NCBI GenBank assembly: GCA_900547165.1
Contig: URFZ01000032.1
Location: 1-7,269 of the forward strand
Direction: 5' to 3'
Source of the DNA: an uncultured Eubacteriales bacterium
GTDB lineage: Bacteria; Bacillota; Clostridia; Oscillospirales; UBA644
Length of the DNA stretch: 7,269 bases
Shown here piece by piece: positions 1 through 6,249 of this stretch. The number at the start of each line of letters is the position of its first letter. Positions within the stretch are counted from its first letter, which is position 1. Made by a program: the position numbers and the translations under genes. The notes under the pieces were generated by a model. The model did not search any database and was not told the DNA's origin. It saw only the letters and a program-made list of their open reading frames with translations.

Positions 1-54
1 ACCTGTGACCCTCTGTTTGTAAGACAGATGCTCTCCCAGCTGAGCTAAACTCCC
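1..54 (-). tRNA. tRNA-Val (anticodon TAC), 3' part cut by window edge
   Basis: Read on the minus strand from position 54, the sequence folds as a tRNA. The acceptor 5' strand is GGGAGTT (54-48), followed by TA. The D arm is GCTC (45-42) with GAGC (33-30) and a loop holding the usual GG. The anticodon stem is TCTGT (28-24) with ACAGA (16-12), around the loop CTTACAA. The anticodon TAC (21-19) reads GUA and other Val codons. The variable loop is GGGTC, and the T stem begins ACAGG (6-2). The rest of the T arm, the acceptor 3' strand and any CCA end lie outside the window, so other tRNAs of a cluster may follow. Confidence 0.95.
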
Positions 55-94
55 ATTCTTAAACAAATGTCCGCGATTTCGTTATCGCTTGACT

Positions 95-123
95 ATTATA
101 TCACAGCAGCCGTGATTTGTCAA
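95..123 (-). promoter_or_regulatory. Consensus sigma-A promoter for the tRNA-Val transcript
   Basis: On the minus strand there is a perfect -35 TTGACA (123-118), a spacer of exactly 17 bases, and a perfect -10 TATAAT (100-95). The expected start is near 88, about 33 bases before the tRNA 5' end. A 12/12 match at optimal spacing is typical of stable-RNA promoters. It is the only promoter-like signal directly upstream of the tRNA. Confidence 0.9.
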
Positions 124-187
124 CAGTTTTTTTTGAACTTTTTTTTATTCTTGCGAAAGGCAGACCTTTTCCGCAGCATTATAAAAG

Positions 188-215
188 AAAAAACGGACGT
201 AAAACCTTACATCCG
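188..215 (-). terminator. Rho-independent terminator of the zinc-ribbon gene
   Basis: Read on the minus strand, the arm CGGATGTAA (215-207) and the arm TTACGTCCG (202-194) form a 9-bp stem with one G-U pair and a 4-base loop. A run of six T follows (193-188). It lies about 30 bases after the stop codon of the gene at 246-692 and separates it from the tRNA promoter. Confidence 0.85.
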
Positions 216-245
216 CGTATCTTTGCAATGCCGGATATAATCAGC

Positions 246-692
246 CTAATACCAATAACGTGTCGAATAAAGCATTCCGATCGCCGCGACGTAAATGAAG
301 AAAAACAAAAACGAAAGAACAAGACCGACAATGGAAACAACAAGACCCGCAACGGCAATGCCGGACGACACGCCTGCGGCTCTTGCCTTTTTCATGGAAA
401 TTGCGGAAAGGATGATTCCGGCAATACACATCAAAAGACATACCGTATTTACATACGGAATCCAAAACAGGCAGCAACTTACTATTCCCATAACAAGAGC
501 GGCTACGCCCATACCTCTGCCGGAATTGGAAACAGGCTGTTGATATACCGGTTGTTGATATACGGGCTGTTGATAAGCGGGCGCAACAGGTTGCTGAGCA
601 GGCTGAACGGGCGGTTCGGCAACACTTGCCCCGCAGTTTGTGCAGAACAATGCCCCGTCCGTTATCTGCTCGCCGCAATTTTTACAAAACAT
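246..692 (-). CDS. Zinc-ribbon membrane protein with DUF4190-like C-terminal region
   Basis: This is a 148-residue protein of unknown function. Residues 1-21 form a zinc ribbon of two CxxC pairs (C3/C6 and C17/C20), the short 'NCG' type common at the N-terminus of Firmicutes membrane proteins. Residues 22-58 are a Pro/Gln/Val-rich linker with three perfect YQQPV repeats (40-54). Residues 61-145 are hydrophobic, with probable membrane segments near 62-80, 84-101 and 112-140 separated by a basic KKAR stretch, resembling DUF4190 proteins. The ribbon is probably cytoplasmic. The ATG at 692 is supported by GGAGG six bases upstream. A nearby upstream ATG (697) is in another frame. The gene is monocistronic, with its own promoter and terminator. 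The family is likely; no molecular role can be given. Confidence 0.88.
   Translation of the reverse strand: MFCKNCGEQITDGALFCTNCGASVAEPPVQPAQQPVAPAYQQPVYQQPVYQQPVSNSGRGMGVAALVMGIVSCCLFWIPYVNTVCLLMCIAGIILSAISMKKARAAGVSSGIAVAGLVVSIVGLVLSFLFFFIYVAAIGMLYSTRYWY
531..575 (-). repeat. Three tandem 15-bp repeats coding YQQPV
   Basis: Three adjacent 15-base units encode Y40-V54 of the zinc-ribbon protein. The units differ only at synonymous third positions (CAG/CAA, CCC/CCG/CCT, GTA/GTT). The peptide is perfectly repeated while the DNA has drifted slightly, which suggests an older duplication kept as a flexible linker. Copy number could vary between strains by slippage. Confidence 0.85.
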
Positions 693-717
693 AACATACC
701 TCCGACATTTTTTTTAC

Positions 718-746
718 AGTATACCATTAAATATTAAAACTGTCAA
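718..746 (-). promoter_or_regulatory. Sigma-A promoter of the zinc-ribbon gene
   Basis: On the minus strand there is a -35 TTGACA (746-741), a 17-base spacer and a -10 TATACT (723-718). The expected start is near 711, giving a short leader that includes the GGAGG at 703-699. It is divergent from the rpmB promoter, with about 90 bases between the two -35 elements. Confidence 0.85.
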
Positions 747-838
747 TATCGCAGAGGGCAAGACTTATAATAAGAGACCGGTTACAAAGCAAAAAGAATG
801 CGTTAAATGTGAATTTTTTGTTTTCTTTGCAAAAACTA

Positions 839-867
839 TTGATTTTTTTGAATTGATTTGTTATAAT
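839..867 (+). promoter_or_regulatory. Sigma-A promoter with extended -10 for rpmB
   Basis: The -35 TTGATT (839-844), a 17-base spacer and the -10 TATAAT (862-867) are preceded by TG at 859-860, which makes an extended -10 element. The predicted start near 874 gives a leader of about 30 bases that carries GGAGG at 890-894. The strength suits a ribosomal protein gene. Confidence 0.85.
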
Positions 868-904
868 GGTAGTCCAGGTAAATCTTGATGGAGGTGTTTT
901 GAAC

Positions 905-1096
905 ATGGCAAAGTGTGATGTTTGCGGAAAAGGCGTAAGTTTCGGGATTAAAGTTTCCCACTCTCACAGACGCTCGAATAAAATGTGGAAATCGAATGTC
1001 AGACGCGTAAAGGCTGTTGTTGACGGCTCTGTCAAGCACGTTAACGTATGCACGAAGTGTCTCCGTTCCGGCAAGGTTCAGAGAGCGGCCGACTGA
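905..1096 (+). CDS. rpmB: Large-subunit ribosomal protein L28 (bL28)
   Basis: The product is a 63-residue basic protein beginning MAKCDVCGKG, the classic start of bacterial L28, and is within the usual 60-78 residue range. It carries the zinc-binding form, with cysteine pairs C4/C7 and C49/C52; many bacteria have a Cys-free paralogue instead. The middle holds the family motif SHSHRRSNKMW (18-28) followed by a basic segment. L28 is a structural protein of the 50S subunit. The ATG at 905 follows GGAGG (890-894) with a 10-base gap. An in-frame open stretch extends upstream to 866, but that overlaps the promoter and removes the conserved N-terminus, so it is rejected. It is a standalone gene with its own promoter. 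The next gene, 84 bases downstream, lies beyond a terminator. Confidence 0.98.
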   Translation: MAKCDVCGKGVSFGIKVSHSHRRSNKMWKSNVRRVKAVVDGSVKHVNVCTKCLRSGKVQRAAD

Positions 1097-1121
1097 TTTT
1101 CCGTCGGTATAATATGAAAAC

Positions 1122-1171
1122 AACAGAAATGTTCTTTCTCCGACGGGGAATTGCATTTCTGTTATTTTTTT
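1122..1171 (+). terminator. Intrinsic terminator after rpmB, abutting the next ribosome binding site
   Basis: Arms AACAGAAATG (1122-1131) and CATTTCTGTT (1154-1163) form a perfect 10-bp stem with a 22-base loop. An A and seven T follow (1165-1171). The stem is rather A/T-rich and the loop is long, so termination may be partial. The T tract is followed without a gap by GAGG (1172-1175), the ribosome binding site of the gene at 1181. Part of the loop (1140-1146) can also pair with 1101-1107, see findings. Confidence 0.72.
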
Positions 1172-1180
1172 GAGGTTTTT

Positions 1181-1798
1181 ATGAGCGTGCTGACGATAAA
1201 GAAAGACGTAAAAGTTGAGTTCACCGAGAAAAAATCGGTGTTTATAGGGCACGCCTTTTTTGTTTCGACGGAAGAGCAGGCTCTCGAAAAACTCGATCTT
1301 GTTGCGCACGAACACGGACAGGCGACGCATAATGTTTACGCTTACAGTTTAAGGCAGCACGGTGTGCAGCGGTGCAGCGATGCGGGAGAACCGCAGGGCA
1401 CGGCGGGAATGCCTGTGCTGAAAGTTATAACCCTGAACGGACTTGTTGATGTCTGCATAGTTGTAACACGTTATTTCGGCGGTATCTTGCTCGGTGCGGG
1501 CGGTCTTGTTCGAGCATACACAAAAGCGGCGGCGATGGCTGTTGAAGAAGCGGGCAAAACGGAAATAATCCTTGCGACGACGTTTTTGCTCGAATACGGC
1601 TACGAACTCCATGAGAACGTTATGCGGATACTTGAAAAGTACGGAGCGACTGTCACGGACAGGCAGTTTACGGACAAAGTCGAAGTTGCGGCAGTTCTGC
1701 CGTCGGACGAACTCGAAAAGCTGAAAAACGAGTTGAACACGCTTTATTATTCGCGTGTTACGGTCACAGATATAGATTCGACTTTTACAAGAAAATAA
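1181..1798 (+). CDS. yigZ: YigZ/IMPACT family protein (UPF0029 with DUF1949 domain)
   Basis: The product is a 205-residue cytoplasmic protein, the normal family length. The N-terminal UPF0029/IMPACT domain (about 15-125) shows both signature stretches: SDAGEPQGTAG (66-76) and RYFGGILLGAGGLVRAY (97-113). The C-terminal part (about 135-190) fits the small ferredoxin-like DUF1949 domain of bacterial YigZ proteins. The eukaryotic relatives IMPACT and Yih1 act on Gcn1/Gcn2 signalling; the bacterial role is not settled, though a link to ribosomes or RNA is often suspected. The ATG at 1181 has GAGG five bases upstream. A further in-frame ATG at 1151 lies inside the terminator hairpin and is rejected. 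No clear promoter is visible, so the gene may depend on read-through from rpmB. A strong terminator follows. Confidence 0.95.
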   Translation: MSVLTIKKDVKVEFTEKKSVFIGHAFFVSTEEQALEKLDLVAHEHGQATHNVYAYSLRQHGVQRCSDAGEPQGTAGMPVLKVITLNGLVDVCIVVTRYFGGILLGAGGLVRAYTKAAAMAVEEAGKTEIILATTFLLEYGYELHENVMRILEKYGATVTDRQFTDKVEVAAVLPSDELEKLKNELNTLYYSRVTVTDIDSTFTRK

Positions 1799-1805
1799 TT
1801 TTTTT

Positions 1806-1830
1806 GCGGGCTTTAAGCCCGCTTTTTTTT
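1806..1830 (+). terminator. Strong intrinsic terminator after yigZ
   Basis: GCGGGC (1806-1811) and GCCCGC (1817-1822) form a perfect G+C-rich stem that can extend through TT/AA. Eight T follow (1823-1830). It lies eight bases after the stop codon and isolates the following two-component operon from upstream transcription. Confidence 0.95.
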
Positions 1831-1854
1831 CACGACAAGAACCAAAAACCCGAT

Positions 1855-1911
1855 TGTTTGAAATTATTTCACAAACAGGTACTATCAAAAAAACGCGTTT
1901 TCGGTTATTAT
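1855..1911 (+). promoter_or_regulatory. Promoter/operator region of the two-component operon
   Basis: A -10-like TATTAT (1906-1911) lies about 30 bases before the start codon, but no recognisable -35 sits at normal spacing (1883-1888 is TATCAA), as expected for an activator-dependent promoter. Two symmetrical elements lie upstream. One is an interrupted dyad, TGTTT-GAAAT (1855-1864) against ATTTC (1866-1870) and AAACA (1873-1877). The other is the perfect 12-bp palindrome AAAACGCGTTTT (1890-1901), immediately before the -10. Both are seen directly; the role as protein-binding sites is inferred. Confidence 0.45.
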
Positions 1912-1941
1912 AGAATAAAAAGAGAAAAGAAGTGTTGAAAT

Positions 1942-2616
1942 ATGATTTTTTGTGTCGAAGATGACAAAAGCATACGCGACCTTGTGATATACACGCTGTC
2001 AAGCGTCGGTTACGAGGCGGCTGGGTTTGCGTCGGGCAAGGAACTTTTCGCGGCGCTTGAAGCAACCGTTCCGCAACTTATAATGCTTGACATAATGCTG
2101 CCCGAAGAAGACGGACTTTCTATCCTCAAAAAACTCAAAAACGACCCTCGGACGGAAGACATTCCCGTTATTATGGCAACCGCAAAGGGAACGGAATACG
2201 ACAAGGTAATAGGGCTCGATCTCGGAGCGGACGACTATCTTGCAAAACCGTTCGGAATGATGGAAATGATATCGCGCGTCAAAGCGGTCCTGCGCAGAGC
2301 CGCACCGAAAAAAGATGATTCGGTATTGAAAAAAGGAGACCTCGAACTCGATGAAAAAAGACACGAGGTTCGGGTACACGGAACTCCCGTCCAATTGACG
2401 CTCAAAGAATATGAACTGCTGCACATTTTTATGAAAAACCTCGGCATTGTTTTTTCCAGAGACAGGCTGCTTTCCAGCGTCTGGGGCATTGACTTTGTGG
2501 GTGAAAGCAGAACCGTAGACGTACATATAGGAACACTTCGGACAAAACTCGGTGACTGCGGCGATTATATAGAAACCGTTCGCGGTGTCGGGTATAAAAT
2601 GGAGGACAAAAAATGA
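1942..2616 (+). CDS. phoB: OmpR/PhoB-family response regulator
   Basis: This 224-residue DNA-binding response regulator is the partner of the kinase that follows. The receiver domain (1-118) has the acidic pair E6/D7, phospho-acceptor D50 (in LIMLDIMLP), T80 and K102 (AKPF). The winged-helix DNA-binding domain (about 128-222) shows LTLKEYELL (152-160), RDRLLSSVWG (173-182), RTVDVHIGTLRTKLG (190-204) and RGVGYKM, all typical of OmpR/PhoB proteins. When phosphorylated it should bind direct-repeat DNA and control transcription. The start follows a weak site, AAGAAG, nine bases upstream. The receiver begins almost at residue 1 (MIFCVEDD), slightly shorter than usual. Its stop overlaps the kinase start (ATGA). 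The family is certain. The phosphate assignment, and the name phoB (phoP in Bacillus), rest on the kinase type and the transporter neighbour. Confidence 0.93.
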   Translation: MIFCVEDDKSIRDLVIYTLSSVGYEAAGFASGKELFAALEATVPQLIMLDIMLPEEDGLSILKKLKNDPRTEDIPVIMATAKGTEYDKVIGLDLGADDYLAKPFGMMEMISRVKAVLRRAAPKKDDSVLKKGDLELDEKRHEVRVHGTPVQLTLKEYELLHIFMKNLGIVFSRDRLLSSVWGIDFVGESRTVDVHIGTLRTKLGDCGDYIETVRGVGYKMEDKK

Positions 2617-4295
2617 CAAAAAGGATTTTCCGCTCCGTCTGCATTGTTGCCGTTGTTGTGCTTTTCGCGTCGCTGGCACTTGTTATGGGCGTGCTGTACG
2701 ATTATTTTTCGGGCTCGCAGGAAAATCAGTTAAAAACGCAAACCGACCTTGCGGCACAGGGCATAGAGCACGAAGGTTCCTCATATTTCGACGGGCTTGA
2801 CTCCGAAGAGCTTCGTATAACGTGGATAGATAAAAAAGGAAAAGTTCTCTTTGACAATAAAACGGACGCTTCTTCAATGGAAAACCACCTTGAAAGAGAA
2901 GAGGTCAGGCAGGCTGTCGAAAACGGCTACGGTAAAAGTTCTCGTTATTCGGAAACGCTGACGGAAAAAAGTCTGTATTCCGCAAAAAAACTTTCCGACG
3001 GTTCGGTTCTCCGTCTTTCTGTTTCTCAATATTCGGTTTTGACGCTGTTCCTCGGAATGCTGCGTCCCGTGCTGATAATCGCGCTTTTGGCTGTTGTACT
3101 TGCTCTTTTACTGGCTTACCGCCTTTCCAAAAATATAGTCACGCCGCTGAACAAACTCAATCTCGACTCACCGCTTTCGAACAAAGTTTATGAAGAGCTT
3201 TCGCCGCTGCTTAAACGTATGGACGCGCAGCAAAAGCAGTTAAAACATCAATCGGAAGAACTCAAACGGAAGAGAGAAGAGTTTGAAACCGCGACGGAGA
3301 ATATGAGCGAAGGTCTTATTATTCTCAATGAAAAAGGCGTTATTTTAAGCCTTAACCGAGCAGCGGCAAAGATGCTCGGGCTTTCGGAAGACTCCGTCGG
3401 AAAAGATATTTTCTCCGAAAAAACGTCCGTCGACCTGAAAGAGCCGACACAAACAGCACTTTCGGGAAAAAATACGGAAGAAGTTTTTGCGCTGAAAGAC
3501 GGAAACTTTCAGTTGCTCGCAAACCCCGTTTCGACCGACGGAAAAGTGACGGGAGCCGCATTGCTTGTGCTTGACGTGACCGAAAAAGAAAGAGCGGAGC
3601 AGATGAGACGCGAATTTACGGCAAACGTGTCTCACGAACTCAAAACCCCGCTCCAAACAATATCGGGATACGCGGAACTTCTCGCAAACGGAATGGTCGC
3701 AGATAAGGACAAAACCGCTTTCAGCGAAAAGATATATGCGGAAGCGCAGCGCATGATACGCCTTATCGAGGACATTATAAAACTTTCGAATCTTGACGAG
3801 GGCGCAGTTGAACTCACAAGAGAGACCGTCGATCTTTACGTTACGGCGGAGAATACGGTCAGAAGTCTGCTTCCCGCAGCGAAAAAAGCAAACGTTACGC
3901 TTTCCTTGAATGGGGAAAATGCCGAAATATACGGTATACCTCAACTGCTGACGGCGGTTGTTTACAATCTCTGCGACAACGCGATAAAATACAATAAGGA
4001 CGGAGGAACCGTTTTTGTGAACGTTAAAAACAATGCGGAAAATATCGTTCTTTCCGTCAGAGATACCGGCATAGGAATACCGAAAGAACAGCAAGAGCGC
4101 ATTTTTGAGCGGTTTTACAGAGTTGATAAAAGCCATTCGAAAGAGGTCGGGGGAACGGGTCTCGGACTTTCGATAGTCAAACACGCGGCAAAGCTGCACG
4201 ACGCAAAAATAACGCTTGAAAGCGAAGTCGGAAAAGGAACGGGGATAACCGTGATTTTCCCGAAGAAACAGCAAAACGCACCGGCAGAGATATAA
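2613..4295 (+). CDS. phoR: PhoR-type membrane sensor histidine kinase
   Basis: The product is a 560-residue class I sensor kinase. The order is: membrane segment 1 (about 9-30); extracytoplasmic sensor (31-142) containing ITWIDKKGKVLFDNK, as in clostridial PhoR proteins; membrane segment 2 (about 143-169); a short, degenerate HAMP-like stretch (170-200); a charged coiled coil (195-226); a PAS domain (about 222-325); and then the kinase core. H341 lies in VSHELKTPLQ (H box). The N box is NLCDNAIKY (452-460), G1 is DTGIGIP (484-490), the F box is FERFYRV (498-504) and G2 is GGTGLGLS (513-520). All catalytic motifs are intact. The ATG overlaps the regulator's stop by four bases and has GGAGG (2601-2605) seven bases upstream, implying translational coupling. 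No good terminator follows, so read-through into the transporter gene is possible. The kinase class is certain; phosphate as the signal is inferred. Confidence 0.93.
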   Translation: MTKRIFRSVCIVAVVVLFASLALVMGVLYDYFSGSQENQLKTQTDLAAQGIEHEGSSYFDGLDSEELRITWIDKKGKVLFDNKTDASSMENHLEREEVRQAVENGYGKSSRYSETLTEKSLYSAKKLSDGSVLRLSVSQYSVLTLFLGMLRPVLIIALLAVVLALLLAYRLSKNIVTPLNKLNLDSPLSNKVYEELSPLLKRMDAQQKQLKHQSEELKRKREEFETATENMSEGLIILNEKGVILSLNRAAAKMLGLSEDSVGKDIFSEKTSVDLKEPTQTALSGKNTEEVFALKDGNFQLLANPVSTDGKVTGAALLVLDVTEKERAEQMRREFTANVSHELKTPLQTISGYAELLANGMVADKDKTAFSEKIYAEAQRMIRLIEDIIKLSNLDEGAVELTRETVDLYVTAENTVRSLLPAAKKANVTLSLNGENAEIYGIPQLLTAVVYNLCDNAIKYNKDGGTVFVNVKNNAENIVLSVRDTGIGIPKEQQERIFERFYRVDKSHSKEVGGTGLGLSIVKHAAKLHDAKITLESEVGKGTGITVIFPKKQQNAPAEI

Positions 4296-4364
4296 AAGTT
4301 CTGTTCTTTTGATTTTTCCTCATTTTTTCTGAAATTTTACGTTTTGAGTGTTTTATAGTCCCAC

Positions 4365-4432
4365 TTTACATGGATTTTACAAAAAACATATAACGGATTT
4401 GACCTTTCTCTATTAAAATTATCATGTATACT
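4365..4432 (+). promoter_or_regulatory. Candidate phosphate box and promoters of the Na+/Pi transporter gene
   Basis: TTTACA occurs at 4365-4370 and again at 4376-4381, exactly 11 bases apart; a weaker TTTGAC lies at 4398-4403, two further 11-base steps on. TTTACA matches the TT(A/T/C)A(C/T)A repeat bound by Bacillus PhoP. A -10-like TATACT (4427-4432) has no -35 at normal spacing (TTGACC at 4399 is 22 bases away), consistent with activation. A competing reading is an ordinary promoter: TTTACA (4365-4370), an 18-base spacer and TATAAC (4389-4394). Sequence alone cannot decide between them. Confidence 0.45.
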
Positions 4433-4461
4433 GGTAGTTTTTGTTGAGAAAGGTCTTTATT

Positions 4462-6249
4462 ATGAATTTTTTTGATTCGGGGTCGGCATTTAATATTTTT
4501 AACACGCTGGCACTTGTCGGAGGTCTCTGTCTTTTCCTTTTCGGAATGAATATTATGGGACAGGCGCTTGAACGCCGTGCGGGCAACAAATTGCGTCCGT
4601 TGCTGGCAAAAATGACCGAGCATAAATTTAAGGGATTTTTAACGGGTCTCGGAATAACCTCGATAATTCAGAGTTCGTCGGCGACAACCGTTATGGTCGT
4701 GGGTTTTGTAAACTCCGGACTTATGACGCTGAAACAGGCGACAAACGTTATCATCGGCGCAAACGTCGGAACAACGGTCACGGGCTGGATACTCAGTCTG
4801 ACGGGCATAAGAGGAGACAATGTTTGGGTAAATATGCTTAAACCGTCATCCTTTGTTCCCATACTCGCGCTTTTAGGCATAGTTATGCTTATGATGTCGA
4901 AAAAGCAGAAATCAAAGGACACGGGAACAATTTTGCTCGGGTTCGCAACGCTTATGTTCGGCATGGAAGCGATGTCCAATGCGGTTTCGGGGCTGGCCGA
5001 AATAGAGGGCTTCCGTAATCTTTTCATCGCGTTTGAAAACCCTTTCCTCGGCATTCTCGTCGGCGCGGCGTTGACTTGCATAATTCAATCGAGTTCCGCA
5101 TCCGTCGGAATTTTGCAGGCTCTTTCAACAACGGGGCAGGTTTCGATAGGCGCTTCCGTTCCCATAGTTATGGGCGACGGCATAGGGACGTGCATAACAG
5201 CCGTTATCTCTTCAATAGGCGCAAAGCGCGAAGCAAAGAGAGCGGCGGTAATACACCTTGTTTTCAACATAATCGGAACGGCTTTCTGCATGACCTGTTT
5301 CTGCGTTGCGAAATATGCGTTCCTTGACCCGATGGGCTCGGAACTGCTCTCGTCCTCGGCTTCGGAACTCACGATAGCGATAGCGAACACGGCGTTCAAG
5401 GTTGCAAGCACTATTCTTATTCTTCCTATGTCGGGCATTCTTGAAAAAATCGCAAGAAAAGTGCTTCCCGCAACAAAGGAAGAAAAACCGGAAGAACTCG
5501 ACACCCGTCTTTATTCAACGCCCGAACTTGCCATTGAACATTGCCGCGCCACCGCCGCAAAAATGGCGAACCATGCGTTTACTGCTCTCAAAGATGGAAT
5601 GTCCTGCATAGACGCTTATTCTTTAAAACTTGCCGAAAGCGTACGTAAAAAAGAAACAAAGACAGATAAATACGAAGATATGCTGAGCGAATATCTCGTC
5701 GGTCTGACGGCGCTTCCCATATCCGAAGACGTAACCGTTGCATCCGCAAAACTGCTCAAAAGTATCGGAGACCTCGAACGAATCGCGGATCATGCGGTAA
5801 ATCTTGTCGAAGCCGCGGAAGAGTTGAAAGACAAAAATGAAACGCTCTCCGAAACGGCAAAAGCGGAACTTGCCGTGCTTGAAAAGGCAGTTACGGAAGT
5901 GCTGGACAGAACTTACGCGGCTTTTTCGGAAGACGACCCGTTGGCGGCGGAACATATAGAGCCGCTCGAACAGGTGGTTGACGGACTTAAAGAGCAACTC
6001 CGAACAAACCACGTTCTGCGTCTGCAGAACGGCGGTTGCAGTATGGAAGTCGGGTTTGTATGGGCTGACATTCTGACCGACCTCGAAAGAGTTTCCGACC
6101 ATTGTTCAAACATTGCGGACTGCATCATAGATGCGGCAAACAACAGCATGAATATGCACGAGGAAATGCGCGAAGAGATGCGTACAAGTCCCGAATTTGC
6201 AAGGGATTACGAGAAGTTCGAAAAAAAATACGCGCTGCCCGAGCGTTGA
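4462..6249 (+). CDS. Na+/phosphate cotransporter with C-terminal PhoU-like domain (NptA/YjbB type)
   Basis: The product is a 595-residue membrane protein. The transport domain (about 13-335) contains the two inverted-repeat signatures of Na/Pi-II cotransporters, QSSSA at 70-74 and again at 209-213, plus the paired glycine motifs GANVGTT (99-105) and GDGIGTC (238-244). It should move phosphate with sodium across the cell membrane. Residues about 355-575 form a cytoplasmic helical PhoU-like domain with the duplicated metal-binding motif DLERIADH (437-444) and DLERVSDH (540-547). This domain order is the usual one for bacterial NptA/YjbB proteins, which can import or export phosphate. The ATG at 4462 has GAGAAAGG ending eight bases upstream. 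A TTG at 4441 would leave little or no leader after the nearest -10 and is rejected. The stop codon overlaps the promoter of the next gene. Confidence 0.95.
   Translation: MNFFDSGSAFNIFNTLALVGGLCLFLFGMNIMGQALERRAGNKLRPLLAKMTEHKFKGFLTGLGITSIIQSSSATTVMVVGFVNSGLMTLKQATNVIIGANVGTTVTGWILSLTGIRGDNVWVNMLKPSSFVPILALLGIVMLMMSKKQKSKDTGTILLGFATLMFGMEAMSNAVSGLAEIEGFRNLFIAFENPFLGILVGAALTCIIQSSSASVGILQALSTTGQVSIGASVPIVMGDGIGTCITAVISSIGAKREAKRAAVIHLVFNIIGTAFCMTCFCVAKYAFLDPMGSELLSSSASELTIAIANTAFKVASTILILPMSGILEKIARKVLPATKEEKPEELDTRLYSTPELAIEHCRATAAKMANHAFTALKDGMSCIDAYSLKLAESVRKKETKTDKYEDMLSEYLVGLTALPISEDVTVASAKLLKSIGDLERIADHAVNLVEAAEELKDKNETLSETAKAELAVLEKAVTEVLDRTYAAFSEDDPLAAEHIEPLEQVVDGLKEQLRTNHVLRLQNGGCSMEVGFVWADILTDLERVSDHCSNIADCIIDAANNSMNMHEEMREEMRTSPEFARDYEKFEKKYALPER

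Noticed and set aside
117..737. Long plus-strand open frame over the zinc-ribbon gene
   Set aside because: It starts in the tRNA promoter and lies antisense to a gene with clear motifs, ribosome binding site, promoter and terminator. Its translation is low-complexity and basic, with no recognisable domain.
766..771. TATAAT on the plus strand as a second rpmB promoter
   Set aside because: No -35-like hexamer occurs at 16-18 bases upstream; 839-867 is a far better match and closer to the gene.
866..904. Upstream extension of rpmB
   Set aside because: It would begin inside the -10 element and add residues before the conserved L28 start. GGAGG at 890-894 serves the ATG at 905.
1108..1113. TATAAT as a promoter for yigZ
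   Set aside because: At spacers of 15-19 bases the upstream hexamers are G+C-rich and unlike TTGACA, and there is no extended -10 TG.
836..1330. Minus-strand open frame of 164 codons
   Set aside because: It is antisense to rpmB, its terminator and the start of yigZ, all well supported, and its protein has no family features.
4294..4310. AAAAG/CTTTT hairpin after phoR as a terminator
   Set aside because: It has only five A/T-rich pairs around a 7-base loop, and the following T tract is broken by G. It is too weak to call.
2613..6249. Many antisense and shifted open frames within the kinase and transporter genes
   Set aside because: They are by-products of the codon use of these two long, intact genes and show no domain signatures or start signals.
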